Source: Rosettibacter primus
Lineage (GTDB): Bacteria > Bacteroidota > Ignavibacteria > Ignavibacteriales > Melioribacteraceae
DNA: 64,000 nucleotides
NCBI RefSeq assembly: GCF_036860675.1
Contig: NZ_JAYKGK010000008.1
Span: 81,492 to 145,491 of the forward strand
Direction: 5' to 3'
In this document: positions 54,217 to 63,912 of the stretch, piece by piece
How the letters are laid out: each line of letters starts with the position of its first letter
How positions within the stretch are numbered: position 1 is the first letter of the stretch
The notes under the pieces: generated by a model
What the model was told of the DNA's origin: nothing
Seen by the model: only the letters and a program-made list of their open reading frames with translations
Database searches by the model: none
Translations under genes and position numbers: made by a program

Positions 54217-56337
54217 TCAGGGCAATGACTTAATACCATCTACTTTTATTTTCCATTTTCCATTTTTTGGGAAACCGGGTGCAGCAATTTTTGGCGCACC
54301 ATCCCAGCCAGCTGCCATCATTGCAACTGCAGTCAACAAACCTCCATTGCCGGGTAAATAAATTGGCAGTCTTTCATCCTGATAATTATGACCATTTATT
54401 AAATAAGTATTCTTTTTCACATTCATTAACAAAGCATCAACAGCTAATTCAGGTTCACCAATTCTTGCTGCTGTCATTGCAATCATTGGATAATCCCAGC
54501 CCCAGGTTTTTTCCCAATTCCAGTATTCTAAAACTTTTTTTAGCGTGTTGCGCATTATATCTTTATCAATATTGTCATTTGGTATCATTCCAAAAGCAGC
54601 TAATAATGTTGGATGATCATTTCTGTGATATTCATCTTCAAAAGTATTCATTGCGTTTTCTGCATTTTGATACAAACTATTTTTTACCGGCAGCTTTGAC
54701 AGATTCTCAATTATATGTTCCCAATTTTCATTTTTGCCAAGTCCTAATCGTTCTCTCCATTTTTGTGCTGTCTTTAATCCAAAGGACCAATACGATAACT
54801 CAAAAGTTGGATTAATTGTCACTTCTGGTTTATAAATTTCTTGAGCTGGAATTAAAGGAGGACCTAAAACATATCTTTTATTTTTTTCATCCCATATTGC
54901 ATATGAAGAAAGAAATTCTGCAGTTTCAAAAACAATATTTTTATATTTATAAAGAATTGAATCATCTTGATGATACTGATATAAAAGTTCAGCAAAATAA
55001 ATTGGATGAGGCTGCTGCCAGATTAAAAACACACCAACCTTAGAAGGATTTTCTCTTCCATCAATTGAAACCATTTTAGGCCATCGTGCACCTTTATAAC
55101 CTTGTAGTTCTGCATTTTGTTTTGCACTCGGTAAAATTTTTTCATACCAGTTTAATTTTTTCTCTAAAAATTCTGGGTGTCCCCACAACACAAAATGAAC
55201 CAAATGCCACCAGCTCATTTCAAGATGAAATTTTCCATACCAGCTGTTAAAAGTCAGTCCAGTTTCTTGTGGCGGATAATCTCCTCCGCATTGGATTGCA
55301 GTTAAATATCTTGATAAAACAATTCTTCGCTCTAATTCAAAAGCACGAGGGTCACTGCATTTTGAAAAATCTATTGTACCTCCAGTCATCCAGAAATTCT
55401 TCCAGTGATTTCTTGATAATTCAAATACTTCATCAGGATTAAGCAATTTTCCTTTAATACTGTCCGAAGAAAATTTCACAGAAAATTCAAATTCATTTTC
55501 ATCTTTTATTGAAAGCAAAAAATGATGTTTGGATTTTTGTTCAAATACAGCATTTTTATTCCATTGAATTGCAACATAATATTTAGTTGTATCAATTGTT
55601 CTTTTTAACAATACATAATTTTTGTTCATCAGAATAATTTCTGAAAAATGCTTATTAGGACTTTCCCAATCAGAAGCATTTTTACCCCATGCTCCAGAAC
55701 CATATGGGAACATAAATTTTACAGCAATTCTTTTCTCATTCAATAAATTGGATTTAATACGAACTGCAATCTGGTCTATTTGAGGATGACACGCTGTTTC
55801 AATAAAGACATTTTTATCATTAACATCAAAAGAACTTTTAATTATTCCTTCCCATATGTTTTCTTCTTGATGAATATTTTTTACATCTGATAATTTTATT
55901 TCTGTTGAATCCAAATTTAAAATTCGAAGTCCAATTCTCCCTAAATTAATCCTATGCGGATTAGCTCTTAACCATTCTCCTGCAGATGAATTTTGTTTTG
56001 ATGCATAAGGAACTTTTCTGCCATAAGTCTCATAATATTCGAATGTATCTTCCAACTTGTAATTAAATTCATTTGGGAAAGAATGCCAGCCCCACTCGGA
56101 TTGAGTGCACAGAGGGATTCCATTTTCATAATAATCAGAAAATGTTTGTAAGCCTGTAAAATCAACTGTAAAGGTAAACTTGCCGTTTCCAACTGAAAAT
56201 GGAGAAAGTGAATCTGCTTTCGTAATTACTGGGATATGCCGATGCACGAGAGCATATCTATCAATTTTATCAGATTGACTTTTTGTTTCTGTTAATGTGA
56301 CTAAAAGAAACAACAATATTATTGTATGTTTAATCAT
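54217..56337 (-). CDS. Secreted six-hairpin glycosidase-like protein
   Basis: A 706-residue secreted protein with signal peptide MIKHTIILLFLLVTLTETKS. The N-terminal half is a beta-sandwich. The C-terminal half has the (alpha/alpha)6 barrel pattern of GH65/GH95-like enzymes, including WWHLVHFVLWGHPEFL and GARWPKMVSIDGRENPS. It may cleave or bind a plant- or algal-type glycan. It has no type IX tail, unlike its neighbours, so it is probably periplasmic. The family number cannot be fixed by eye. Confidence 0.7.
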   Translation of the reverse strand: MIKHTIILLFLLVTLTETKSQSDKIDRYALVHRHIPVITKADSLSPFSVGNGKFTFTVDFTGLQTFSDYYENGIPLCTQSEWGWHSFPNEFNYKLEDTFEYYETYGRKVPYASKQNSSAGEWLRANPHRINLGRIGLRILNLDSTEIKLSDVKNIHQEENIWEGIIKSSFDVNDKNVFIETACHPQIDQIAVRIKSNLLNEKRIAVKFMFPYGSGAWGKNASDWESPNKHFSEIILMNKNYVLLKRTIDTTKYYVAIQWNKNAVFEQKSKHHFLLSIKDENEFEFSVKFSSDSIKGKLLNPDEVFELSRNHWKNFWMTGGTIDFSKCSDPRAFELERRIVLSRYLTAIQCGGDYPPQETGLTFNSWYGKFHLEMSWWHLVHFVLWGHPEFLEKKLNWYEKILPSAKQNAELQGYKGARWPKMVSIDGRENPSKVGVFLIWQQPHPIYFAELLYQYHQDDSILYKYKNIVFETAEFLSSYAIWDEKNKRYVLGPPLIPAQEIYKPEVTINPTFELSYWSFGLKTAQKWRERLGLGKNENWEHIIENLSKLPVKNSLYQNAENAMNTFEDEYHRNDHPTLLAAFGMIPNDNIDKDIMRNTLKKVLEYWNWEKTWGWDYPMIAMTAARIGEPELAVDALLMNVKKNTYLINGHNYQDERLPIYLPGNGGLLTAVAMMAAGWDGAPKIAAPGFPKNGKWKIKVDGIKSLP

Positions 56338-56341
56338 ATAA

Positions 56342-57505
56342 TTATCTAATCAAAATCATTTTCTTAGTTTCAGAATATTTATTGTTCGCTGAAAGTTGAT
56401 AAAAATAAACTCCGCTGGATAGATTTTCAGCATTAAAAGAAACACGATAAGTATTAGCACTTTGATATTCATTTATGAGTGTTTGAACTTTTCGTCCTAA
56501 TTCATCAAATAAAATTAATTTTACAAAAGCTGGTTCTTTTATTGAGTATGAAATTATTGTTTCATTATTGAAAGGATTAGGATAATTATAATTAAGCTGG
56601 AAAGATTTTGAATCTAATTTTTCTTCTTCTTGAATATCTGTATAAATATTTTTTACACGATAAACTGCATTGCCAGAAGTTACAAACAAAGTTCTTCCAT
56701 CTTCACCGAAGCAGCAGTTTGTTGTTTGACCAGGAATAGGAATTGTATCAACTACAGTTCCCTCAGGACTAAAAACCCATATACCAATTGGTCCGGCTTC
56801 AAATATAAATCCATATTTATCTACTTTCATACCATCTGCATAACCTTGAGGAGCCATGCTGGCAAATCTTTTTTTATTCGCTATTGTTGAATCAGAAATT
56901 ACATCCCATACATAAATGATGCGCGCTTCTGAATCACTTACATATAATTTTTTTTCATCAGGTGAAAATGCAATTCCATTAGGTCTAAATAGAGACTTAT
57001 CCAGTAATTGCAAATTACCCGACACACTAATTCTATAGATTCCATAAAAGCGAAGTTCTTCCTGGCTTGAATTAATTCCATAAGGAGGGTCGGTAAAGAA
57101 TATTGAGCCATCAGATTTAACAGCAATATCATTTGGGCTGTTTAATCTTTTCCCGTCGTAATGAGTTGCAAGTGGTGTTAATGTTCCATTTTTTTCTAAT
57201 CTTGCAACCTGCCGCAATCCATGTTGAGCTAATAAAAGATTTCCATTTTTATCTAAAGCCAATCCATTAGAATTTCCTGAAGGTTTTAAAAAAACTGAAA
57301 TACCCGAATCAGGTTTCCATCGATAAATTGTATTTGCCGGAATATCACTGAAATATAATGCACCATCTTTCCAAACGGGTCCTTCTACAAATTGAAATCC
57401 ATCTGCAATCTTTTCTACAATAATACCTTTCGTATTGATGCTTTGACTGAATAACTGATTGATGAATAAAAATAATACCATCAAAAATAATTTTATTGAT
57501 CTCAT
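56342..57505 (-). CDS. Secreted SMP-30/gluconolactonase-like protein with type IX tail
   Basis: A 387-residue secreted beta-propeller of the SMP-30/lactonase family. A signal peptide precedes the core GPVWKDGALYFSDI, NGLALDKNGNLLLAQHG, NSPNDIAVKSDGSIFFTDPP and RPNGIAFSPDEKKLYVSD, which together hold the metal site. The last 80 residues are a type IX sorting tail (YPNPFNNET...GVYFYQL...TKKMILIR). It probably opens sugar lactones at the cell surface. It abuts the glycosidase-like gene by 4 bp. Confidence 0.86.
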   Translation of the reverse strand: MRSIKLFLMVLFLFINQLFSQSINTKGIIVEKIADGFQFVEGPVWKDGALYFSDIPANTIYRWKPDSGISVFLKPSGNSNGLALDKNGNLLLAQHGLRQVARLEKNGTLTPLATHYDGKRLNSPNDIAVKSDGSIFFTDPPYGINSSQEELRFYGIYRISVSGNLQLLDKSLFRPNGIAFSPDEKKLYVSDSEARIIYVWDVISDSTIANKKRFASMAPQGYADGMKVDKYGFIFEAGPIGIWVFSPEGTVVDTIPIPGQTTNCCFGEDGRTLFVTSGNAVYRVKNIYTDIQEEEKLDSKSFQLNYNYPNPFNNETIISYSIKEPAFVKLILFDELGRKVQTLINEYQSANTYRVSFNAENLSSGVYFYQLSANNKYSETKKMILIR

Positions 57506-57540
57506 AATAATTATCCTCTCCTGAAAATTGATAGTTTAAC

Positions 57541-59799
57541 TTAACGAATTAAAATCATTTTTTTAGTTGCAATGAAGTTATTATCAGCATTCAATGTATA
57601 AAAATAAACACCGCTTGATAAATGACTTGCATTAAAAATGGCTTCATGTCTCCCAGGATTTTGATGTTGATTTATTAGAGTTACTACTTCTCGGCCAAGT
57701 ACATCATAGACTTTTAATGTTACAAAACTTGCTTTCGATAATTCATAAGTAATTTTTGTTGATGGATTAAATGGATTAGGATAATTCTGATATAATACAA
57801 ATTCTTTTGGAATAAAATTATTTTCTTCAACATCAACTGTTCCATTTGTGTCGACCTTTGCATAGCTTATTCCATCATACCATGTGCGAGTTAAATCACC
57901 AGTTAATGTATTTGTTGTCCCGGTTCTAATTGCGTTATCATCAATGTAGATATAAAAAGAAAGGTCATCATTAATTACAATTCTTCCAACATAAGCTTGA
58001 TAGAGAAAATAATTTGATTGATTGGCAGTTAAAGGCACCTCATAATCATTTTCGTCAACAGATTGACAAGCTATGTGTCGATAAGTCTGCATATTATCTA
58101 ATGATAATCCAGATTTAATTCTCCAATCAGCAGAAGGATTAGCCCAGAAGTTCACCCAGATATCATAAGTTCCATTTTCAGGAACTGTAATTTTTGTTTT
58201 AATGACTGGAGCATTTTCACCTCTTATTTCTGAGGAAGTAAAAATTGTATTATTATTTCCATAACCTGTTCTAAGATGCCATTTATTATCTGCAGCTCCT
58301 GAATTTGAATCTGGACCAGTTATCACAATAGGAGAACCATCTTCTAAAAATGTATTTACGATCGATGCATCTATATAATTCTTTTTAGAAATTTTTTCAT
58401 TTTTTCTTTCAATTATCCCAACTACAGCGGCATCATAACTTTGAGCTGAAGTATATGTACCACGACACCACAGCAATGCAACGTTATCTTTGTTCCAGGA
58501 AGGAACGATTGGACGAATATTATCACGGGTCGAATTTTGTGTAATTGGTTCCCATGACCATGTAGTTCCATTGTCAATAGTCACACCTTTAAAAATTTCA
58601 CGAACATTTAATTTTACTGTAGTATCGCGGGGATCATAAGGTGTAGAAATATAAATTGTATTAGGGTCGTTTGGAGATAAAGCACCTAATCCAACATAAT
58701 CAGCTTCGGATGCATAAAATTTCAAACCAGCTTTTGTTAAAAAAGTATAAGACCACTTCTGCCCATCATAACGACAATAGATAAAAGCATGTTCTGGATT
58801 AACATTATTATCTGGATAACCAAAACTTTCACTTTGGTTCATTCTTGCAGTTATAATTGCTGCAATTGTGCCATCATCATACCTCATCAAATCCGATTGC
58901 CAGCAGCGATAAAAAGTATTATTCCCAATTTTGGTCCCGTTACTAAATACTTTTGTAAAATGCCAGTATGCTGGAATAAAAGTAGTATCGTAAATATCAT
59001 CATCTACTTGAGTTCCATCAGACTTGAAGGCTTTCCCATTTTTTATATATCCATGATAAATACTTGTAAGAGTATCCCTTGGATGTTGTTCTGTAAAAAT
59101 AAAATCAATTCTATCAATTCCATTGCTCCAATATTTATAATATCCTTTGTTGTAAGAATTACTCGAATTAGTAGTTAATTGACCGCCAAAAGTCCATGTA
59201 TCTCCTTGATCATCAGAAACAATAAAATTAGGACTGCGATGATTTGCTCTTGAAAAATTATACATTCTTTTTTCTGCAGAAAGATAATAAAGATTGTTAT
59301 ATGCAATTGTATAATCTGTTCCGCCAGGTCTTTTAGTCCAATCATAAGCTAATTGAGGTGACCATGATATACCATCAAAAATTCTGTAACGATTTTTGTA
59401 TTTATCATAATGGTCAGAAAACATTGCGATATACTTACCATCGGGACGAATTAAAAATGCAGGAGCATTATGGTCGTCGTTGCTTAATTTACCAAGTTCA
59501 TAACGATTTAATAAACGAGTTTTAATATCAAAAATTACAGCTTCGATTAGACCGCTTCTTGATGAACCGTCAAATCCATTTAGATTTGCAACACTGCCAA
59601 GAATTAATTTACTATTTATTGTGTCCACAATACATCTTTCATCCTGAAACCAGCACCAGAGACCATTATCATTAAACAGGATTAGATTGCCATAAACAAT
59701 ATCTTTTTTTGTTTGCGCAAATAAGCATATATGAACCATTATCAGAAATAAAGTCGATGCAAAAAATATTTTTTGTAGATTATAATAAGAAGTTTTCAT
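57541..59799 (-). CDS. BNR-4 repeat surface protein, candidate polysaccharide lyase, with type IX tail
   Basis: A 752-residue secreted protein. After the leader, DNGLWCWFQDER (about 45-56) and the blade segments RRSPNF-like and WTFGG mark a BNR_4 propeller as in ulvan-lyase-type families. Residues about 490-650 form a carbohydrate-binding or jelly-roll module. The C-terminus is a type IX tail (YPNPFNPSTKITYELS...KKMILIR). A glycan-degrading role at the surface is inferred; no catalytic residue could be proven. It heads the lactonase and glycosidase genes. Confidence 0.78.
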   Translation of the reverse strand: MKTSYYNLQKIFFASTLFLIMVHICLFAQTKKDIVYGNLILFNDNGLWCWFQDERCIVDTINSKLILGSVANLNGFDGSSRSGLIEAVIFDIKTRLLNRYELGKLSNDDHNAPAFLIRPDGKYIAMFSDHYDKYKNRYRIFDGISWSPQLAYDWTKRPGGTDYTIAYNNLYYLSAEKRMYNFSRANHRSPNFIVSDDQGDTWTFGGQLTTNSSNSYNKGYYKYWSNGIDRIDFIFTEQHPRDTLTSIYHGYIKNGKAFKSDGTQVDDDIYDTTFIPAYWHFTKVFSNGTKIGNNTFYRCWQSDLMRYDDGTIAAIITARMNQSESFGYPDNNVNPEHAFIYCRYDGQKWSYTFLTKAGLKFYASEADYVGLGALSPNDPNTIYISTPYDPRDTTVKLNVREIFKGVTIDNGTTWSWEPITQNSTRDNIRPIVPSWNKDNVALLWCRGTYTSAQSYDAAVVGIIERKNEKISKKNYIDASIVNTFLEDGSPIVITGPDSNSGAADNKWHLRTGYGNNNTIFTSSEIRGENAPVIKTKITVPENGTYDIWVNFWANPSADWRIKSGLSLDNMQTYRHIACQSVDENDYEVPLTANQSNYFLYQAYVGRIVINDDLSFYIYIDDNAIRTGTTNTLTGDLTRTWYDGISYAKVDTNGTVDVEENNFIPKEFVLYQNYPNPFNPSTKITYELSKASFVTLKVYDVLGREVVTLINQHQNPGRHEAIFNASHLSSGVYFYTLNADNNFIATKKMILIR

Positions 59800-59825
59800 G
59801 GAAATTTTCCCGGAACATTTTCTAA

Positions 59826-60857
59826 TTATTTTATATTCTTAACTGTCTCAATAAACGTAAGTATATTATCAGTAGTAACTCCTGGAGGCATACCACCACC
59901 ACAAGATAAAATTATTCTTGACTTGTCTTTTAATGAATTAATTAAATTAACTACTGCATTGCTTACATCTTCTTGAGAACCATTTGCTAAAACATCTCTT
60001 GGAGGAATGTTGCCAACAAGTGTAACTTTATTTTGAGTAAGTTCTTTTAATTCGTTTAATGAAACATCAAAACCCATATTGAAAAGATTTACACCCATTT
60101 CTGGAAGATACGGTGCAGAAATTCTGCATGGGGCATCATTGTGTAAAAATTTAACCGAAACATTTTCATTAAATAATTCTTTGAAATAAGGAAGACCAAA
60201 TTCTTTGAACTCATTTTCACCCATAAAACCAATTATATCATCAAGAAGGAAAATTCCATCAATAGAGAGAAAAGTTTCCATTTGAAGCTGGAGCCAATCC
60301 TTTAAATAATCAGTTATTTTTCTGAGTAATAAATGTGTTTTATCTGGCTGCATCATCATTGTTGTAAGAAATTCAGTTGAACCCATTAAATAACTTGCAA
60401 TATTAAGAGGGCCGCGTGCAACAGCAAAACGAATTTTGTGTCCAGCATCTTCAATTCTTGGCAGCATAATCTTCAATCGATTCAGCATAAAAGGCAATAA
60501 TCCATCAGTTTTAGGATTTGGCTGTTCGAGTGAATCAATATCATCAACTGAACGAATGATTTTGTGAGCAAATGGGAATTCATCAGGCGGGAAAGTACAT
60601 TTTACACCAAATGCAGATGGTTCTGTACACATACCAAATTCGGACCAGAACCCTGGTAAAAAAATTACATCGGGGAAATTATTAATTGCTTTTAAATTTG
60701 CTTTGAACCAGAGCTCTTCACTCGAAAAATATTCGATTATTTTGATACCAAACCAATTCGGAAGCCATGGACTATCAATAATAAATGCCATAGGCAATGG
60801 TTGCAAAACTTCTCCGTTAATTACTTTTTTTAATTTTTCCCATTGTTGGTCAGTCAT
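59826..60857 (-). CDS. URO-D/MtaA-like methyltransferase 2
   Basis: A 343-residue URO-D superfamily protein. The VGNIPPRDVLANGSQEDV loop and the C-terminal SCGGGMPPGVTTDNI segment fit the MtaA-like group; the metal-site region reads LHNDAPCR. It is clearly divergent from the copy at 51,613. It precedes the BNR-4 gene by 26 bp, so it is probably the first gene of the transcript. Confidence 0.75.
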   Translation of the reverse strand: MTDQQWEKLKKVINGEVLQPLPMAFIIDSPWLPNWFGIKIIEYFSSEELWFKANLKAINNFPDVIFLPGFWSEFGMCTEPSAFGVKCTFPPDEFPFAHKIIRSVDDIDSLEQPNPKTDGLLPFMLNRLKIMLPRIEDAGHKIRFAVARGPLNIASYLMGSTEFLTTMMMQPDKTHLLLRKITDYLKDWLQLQMETFLSIDGIFLLDDIIGFMGENEFKEFGLPYFKELFNENVSVKFLHNDAPCRISAPYLPEMGVNLFNMGFDVSLNELKELTQNKVTLVGNIPPRDVLANGSQEDVSNAVVNLINSLKDKSRIILSCGGGMPPGVTTDNILTFIETVKNIK

Positions 60858-61240
60858 TTTTTTACTCCTGTTAATTATTTAGTTTATTTATTCATCAAAA
60901 TAGAATGCTTCCACTCATTTCTACAAACAATATCTGATGAAAAACAAAAAATTGCTTTTGTATAGAGCCTAAAGTTTAGAAAACAAATTAAAACTCTGCG
61001 ATTCAATGTAATACTTTACATTTTTTACAATTTATTATTTGAACTCACCCTTATTCCATCTCTTAAAAAGAGAGGAACTTAATCTCTCCTTCTATTTCAA
61101 GAGAAAAGGTCAGGTGGAGAGTAATCTTATTTTAATAAGAGCATTTTGCTTACAAAAGATTTTATTCACTACCAAAAATTTTATGAAAGATTCTTTCCCA
61201 CCAATTGCTAGGCCAGAATGTCTTCTTTATTTTTTTGATT
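60858..61240. other. Intergenic stretch with LSL-type repeats
   Basis: No gene is supported here. Bases around 61,043-61,140 hold CTCACCCTTATTCCATCTCT-type repeats with a hairpin (CTCTTAAAAAGAGAG), the first of four copies in this part of the window. The rest is A+T-rich DNA with nothing I can identify. Confidence 0.6.
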
Positions 61241-61284
61241 GTCATTCTGAGGAGTCTGCCAAATGGTGGACGAAGAATCTAAAA
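61241..61284 (+). repeat. REPIN-like half element
   Basis: GTCATTCTGAGGAGTCTGCC, then AAATGGTGGACGAAGAATCT. It has the inner palindrome GCCAAATGGTGG and lacks the opposite arm seen in the complete copies. Confidence 0.75.
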
Positions 61285-61293
61285 TGAATTCAT

Positions 61294-61384
61294 AATTTCA
61301 AAGAACTTTATTTGCTCTTTTCTTTATATTTAATCATTGTTATTAACTCTCCCTATAGTCCATCTCTAAGAAAGAGAGGGACTT
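61294..61384 (+). repeat. 91-bp repeat, copy 1
   Basis: Matches 63,588-63,678 over 91 bp with a single mismatch. It ends in the CCATCTCTAAGAAAGAGAGG hairpin unit. Confidence 0.92.
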
Positions 61385-61518
61385 ATCATGTTCTTATGCC
61401 TTTATCTTCTTAAGAGAAGCTCGGCAGACCTCATCTGGCTCTGACGAGAGTTGGGTTGAGTTATACTAATTATAACATAATCTCTTTGTTATGAATATTT
61501 TTTGTGTATTTCTTTTAT

Positions 61519-61618
61519 TGTTATTCTAGGTCTGCCATTTGGCAGAAGAAGAATCTCATGCCAATTTTTCGTTTTAAAGAGATTCTTCATTACGCTTCGC
61601 TCCATTCAGAATGACTGT
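61519..61618 (+). repeat. Complete REPIN-like element A
   Basis: A left arm (TTATTCTAGG, TCTGCCATTTGGCAGA, AGAAGAATCT) and an inverted right arm (AGATTCTTC, CGCTTCGCTCCATTCAGAAT) enclose about 20 bases. The arms are inverted copies of one another, as in REPIN elements. Confidence 0.75.
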
Positions 61619-61631
61619 ATTATTCTTTCAT

Positions 61632-61680
61632 GTCATTCTGAGGAGACCGCCAAATGGCGGTCGACGAAGAATCTAAAATG
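61632..61680 (+). repeat. REPIN-like half element
   Basis: GTCATTCTGAGGAGACCGCC, then AAATGGCGGTCGACGAAGAAT. The inner palindrome GACCGCCAAATGGCGGTC is perfect. Bases 61,681-61,895 add another CTTAAAAAGAGAGGG unit and no gene. Confidence 0.75.
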
Positions 61681-61895
61681 ATTTTATAATTTCAAAGAGC
61701 TTTATTTGTTTTTTTCTTTATTTAATCATTGTAACAAAATCACCCTAATTCCCCTTCTTAAAAAGAGAGGGACTTTAATTTCCCATTCTCTTTTTAAGAG
61801 AAAAGATTAGGTATTAAGTTATCTAATTTTTTTGCAAAAAATTTTTATTCGTCATAAAAACCCATAATAAAAATTTCCCATTTCGCTTTGAGCGA

Positions 61896-62621
61896 TTATG
61901 TTATTTTTTTCTTAGCCTTCATCTTAATTCTATACGTACAATCTTTTACACCGCATTTATCACATAGATATTCTTTCCACTTTGCATTTTTACCAATTCC
62001 AATTATTCCACTAATTGATTTTATTGGAATCATTAATGCTGAATCGGTTAATTTTATTCCGCAAAAATTTTCAGGCAAAAGTGAAAAGAGTTTATGTTGT
62101 TCAGAAACAGACCAATTACAATAGCCGGGACTGTAGCGATTCGTAACATTTAAGCCCTGATTTTTCATTTTTTCTTTCAGGTAGTCATGTAGTAAATCAG
62201 CAACATTTTCAGCTGCTTCTGATGCAGTAATATCTACCAGATAGCTTAAAAGAATTTCTCCTTTATCATTTAATTCTTTAATCCAATTTTCAATTTCCCT
62301 ACCAATGGTCAAAACAAATATTGCAACTTTCTCAATATTGTTTAATTGGGATTTAACAATTCTATCAGTCTTAAAGAAAATATCAGAGATTATTATTCCA
62401 TCTTCACTTCTTGCAGGTTTATAATCAAAAATTTTATAACCTGTTTTTATTTGAAATTTCTTTTTCAATTCACCAATTATATCATCAAGCAATTTTTCAA
62501 ATTCTTCAGGGAAATTATTGTAACCAATAATTTCAACAATATTATTTTTCTTTATAGAAATTAATTTTGGATTTATTAAAAGTTCAAAAGTATCGTTGTC
62601 TATTTCTTTCTCAATAATCAT
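61896..62621 (-). CDS. Stand-alone MetH reactivation (SAM-binding) domain protein
   Basis: A 241-residue protein equal to the C-terminal activation domain of cobalamin-dependent methionine synthase. It binds SAM and remethylates inactive cob(II)alamin. I start at MIIEKEID because the ATG overlaps the upstream stop as ATGA. Characteristic segments are SEAAENVADLLHDYLKEKM, NRYSPGYCNWSVSEQHKLF and LLPENFCGIKLTDSALMIPIKS. The C-terminus adds a small CDKCGVKDC Cys cluster typical of the split form. Confidence 0.88.
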   Translation of the reverse strand: MIIEKEIDNDTFELLINPKLISIKKNNIVEIIGYNNFPEEFEKLLDDIIGELKKKFQIKTGYKIFDYKPARSEDGIIISDIFFKTDRIVKSQLNNIEKVAIFVLTIGREIENWIKELNDKGEILLSYLVDITASEAAENVADLLHDYLKEKMKNQGLNVTNRYSPGYCNWSVSEQHKLFSLLPENFCGIKLTDSALMIPIKSISGIIGIGKNAKWKEYLCDKCGVKDCTYRIKMKAKKKIT

Positions 62622-63505
62622 CCAAGATTCCTGATTACATTTGCAATAGCTGAAATATGGGTTGGAGTAGTTCCACAGCATCCACCAATTATATTAGCCC
62701 CGCTATCGATTAAAAGCTGAACTCTCGATGCCATATATTCTGGTGTTTCAGGAAAGATTGTAATTCCATCTTTATAAATTGGTTTCCCTGCATTAGCATG
62801 AACAAGAATTGGAATTGAAGAATCAACGCTTCTAATTTCTTTAACAATTTCAATCATCTGGTCAAAGCCATTCCCACAATTTGTGCCGATAATATCAGCT
62901 CCTACTTCTTTTATAATTTTTGTCATCTGTGTGGGAGTAATTCCCATCATAGTTTTGAATTCACCTGATAGAGTTTTTTCAAAAGTAAATGTGCATATAA
63001 CTATTAAATTAGTAGTATCTTTCGCTGCTTTAATTGCAATTTTTGCTTCATCGATGTCCGTCATAGTCTCAATTAAAATTGCATCGGCACCACCTCTCAT
63101 GAGTGCCTCAGCTTGGATAGCGAATCCTTCATATAGTTCAGATTCAGAAACTTCTCCCATCATTAACAAAATCCCAGTTGGACCAATTGAACCAAGAACA
63201 TAATGATTATCTCCAGCAGCTTTTCTTGAAATTAATGCAGCTTTATAATTTAATTCACTGGCTCTGCTATCTAATCCATAATGTTTCAATTTTGTTGGAC
63301 TACCTCCAAAGCTGTTTGTTAAAATTATGTCTGCTCCAGCGTCAATATAACTTTTAGCAATTGCATAAACATCGTCTTCGTGAGTTACATTCCAGAGTTC
63401 TGGGCATTCACCAGGTTGAAGCCCTCTTCTTTGAAGAAGTGTCCCCCAGGCTCCATCAGAAATTAAAATTTTCCCTTTAGATACAACATCAGTTAATGAC
63501 TCCAT
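62618..63505 (-). CDS. Homocysteine S-methyltransferase module (split MetH or BhmT-like)
   Basis: A 295-residue zinc methyltransferase with the homocysteine-binding barrel. Zinc ligands are Cys210 (GTNCGNG) and Cys276-Cys277 (GGCCGTTPTH). The N-terminus ISDGAWGTLLQRRGL and IILTNSFGGSP are typical of MetH module 1. The cobalamin- and folate-binding modules of MetH are not in the window. Coupling to the reactivation-domain gene by ATGA implies that both serve one corrinoid methyltransferase. Confidence 0.88.
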   Translation of the reverse strand: MESLTDVVSKGKILISDGAWGTLLQRRGLQPGECPELWNVTHEDDVYAIAKSYIDAGADIILTNSFGGSPTKLKHYGLDSRASELNYKAALISRKAAGDNHYVLGSIGPTGILLMMGEVSESELYEGFAIQAEALMRGGADAILIETMTDIDEAKIAIKAAKDTTNLIVICTFTFEKTLSGEFKTMMGITPTQMTKIIKEVGADIIGTNCGNGFDQMIEIVKEIRSVDSSIPILVHANAGKPIYKDGITIFPETPEYMASRVQLLIDSGANIIGGCCGTTPTHISAIANVIRNLG

Positions 63506-63587
63506 AAATTATTTCCTTTTAGCATCCTGAGTTTTTATTCTATTTTTTTATAGTTTCAAAAAATTTAGAACATGAGTGAAGATTCTT

Positions 63588-63678
63588 AATTTCAAAGAAC
63601 TTTATTTGCTCTTTTCTTTATATTTAATCATTGTTATGAACTCTCCCTATAGTCCATCTCTAAGAAAGAGAGGGACTT
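63588..63678 (+). repeat. 91-bp repeat, copy 2
   Basis: Second copy of the unit at 61,294-61,384, with one mismatch in 91 bp and the same orientation. The two copies flank the split-MetH gene pair. Confidence 0.92.
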
Positions 63679-63792
63679 TAATTTATCAGAATCATTTTTA
63701 TTTTTTTCATTATCATATAAGTCAACTAAATGTTGACCAGTCTTAAAAATAAATTCTATATTTCTAAGAATAACTGTGTTAAACTTCCTAAT

Positions 63793-63897
63793 TTGTTATT
63801 CTGAAGAGTCTCACCAATAGGTGGACTACGAAGAATCTAATTCCATTTTTTGTCTTAATGAGATTCTTCATCATCGCTTCGCTCCATTCAGAATGAC
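63793..63897 (+). repeat. Complete REPIN-like element B
   Basis: A left arm (TTATTCTGAAGAGTC, inner CACCAATAGGTGG, GAAGAATCT) and an inverted right arm (AGATTCTTC, CGCTTCGCTCCATTCAGAAT) with a spacer CCATTTTTTGTCTTAATG. Confidence 0.8.
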
Positions 63898-63912
63898 TGT
63901 ATTTTTCTTTCA

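Noticed and set aside
61039..61287. Open frame encoding SHEESAKWWTK-like peptide in the intergenic region
   Set aside because: It is the translation of the REPIN-like repeat, a known source of false short genes.
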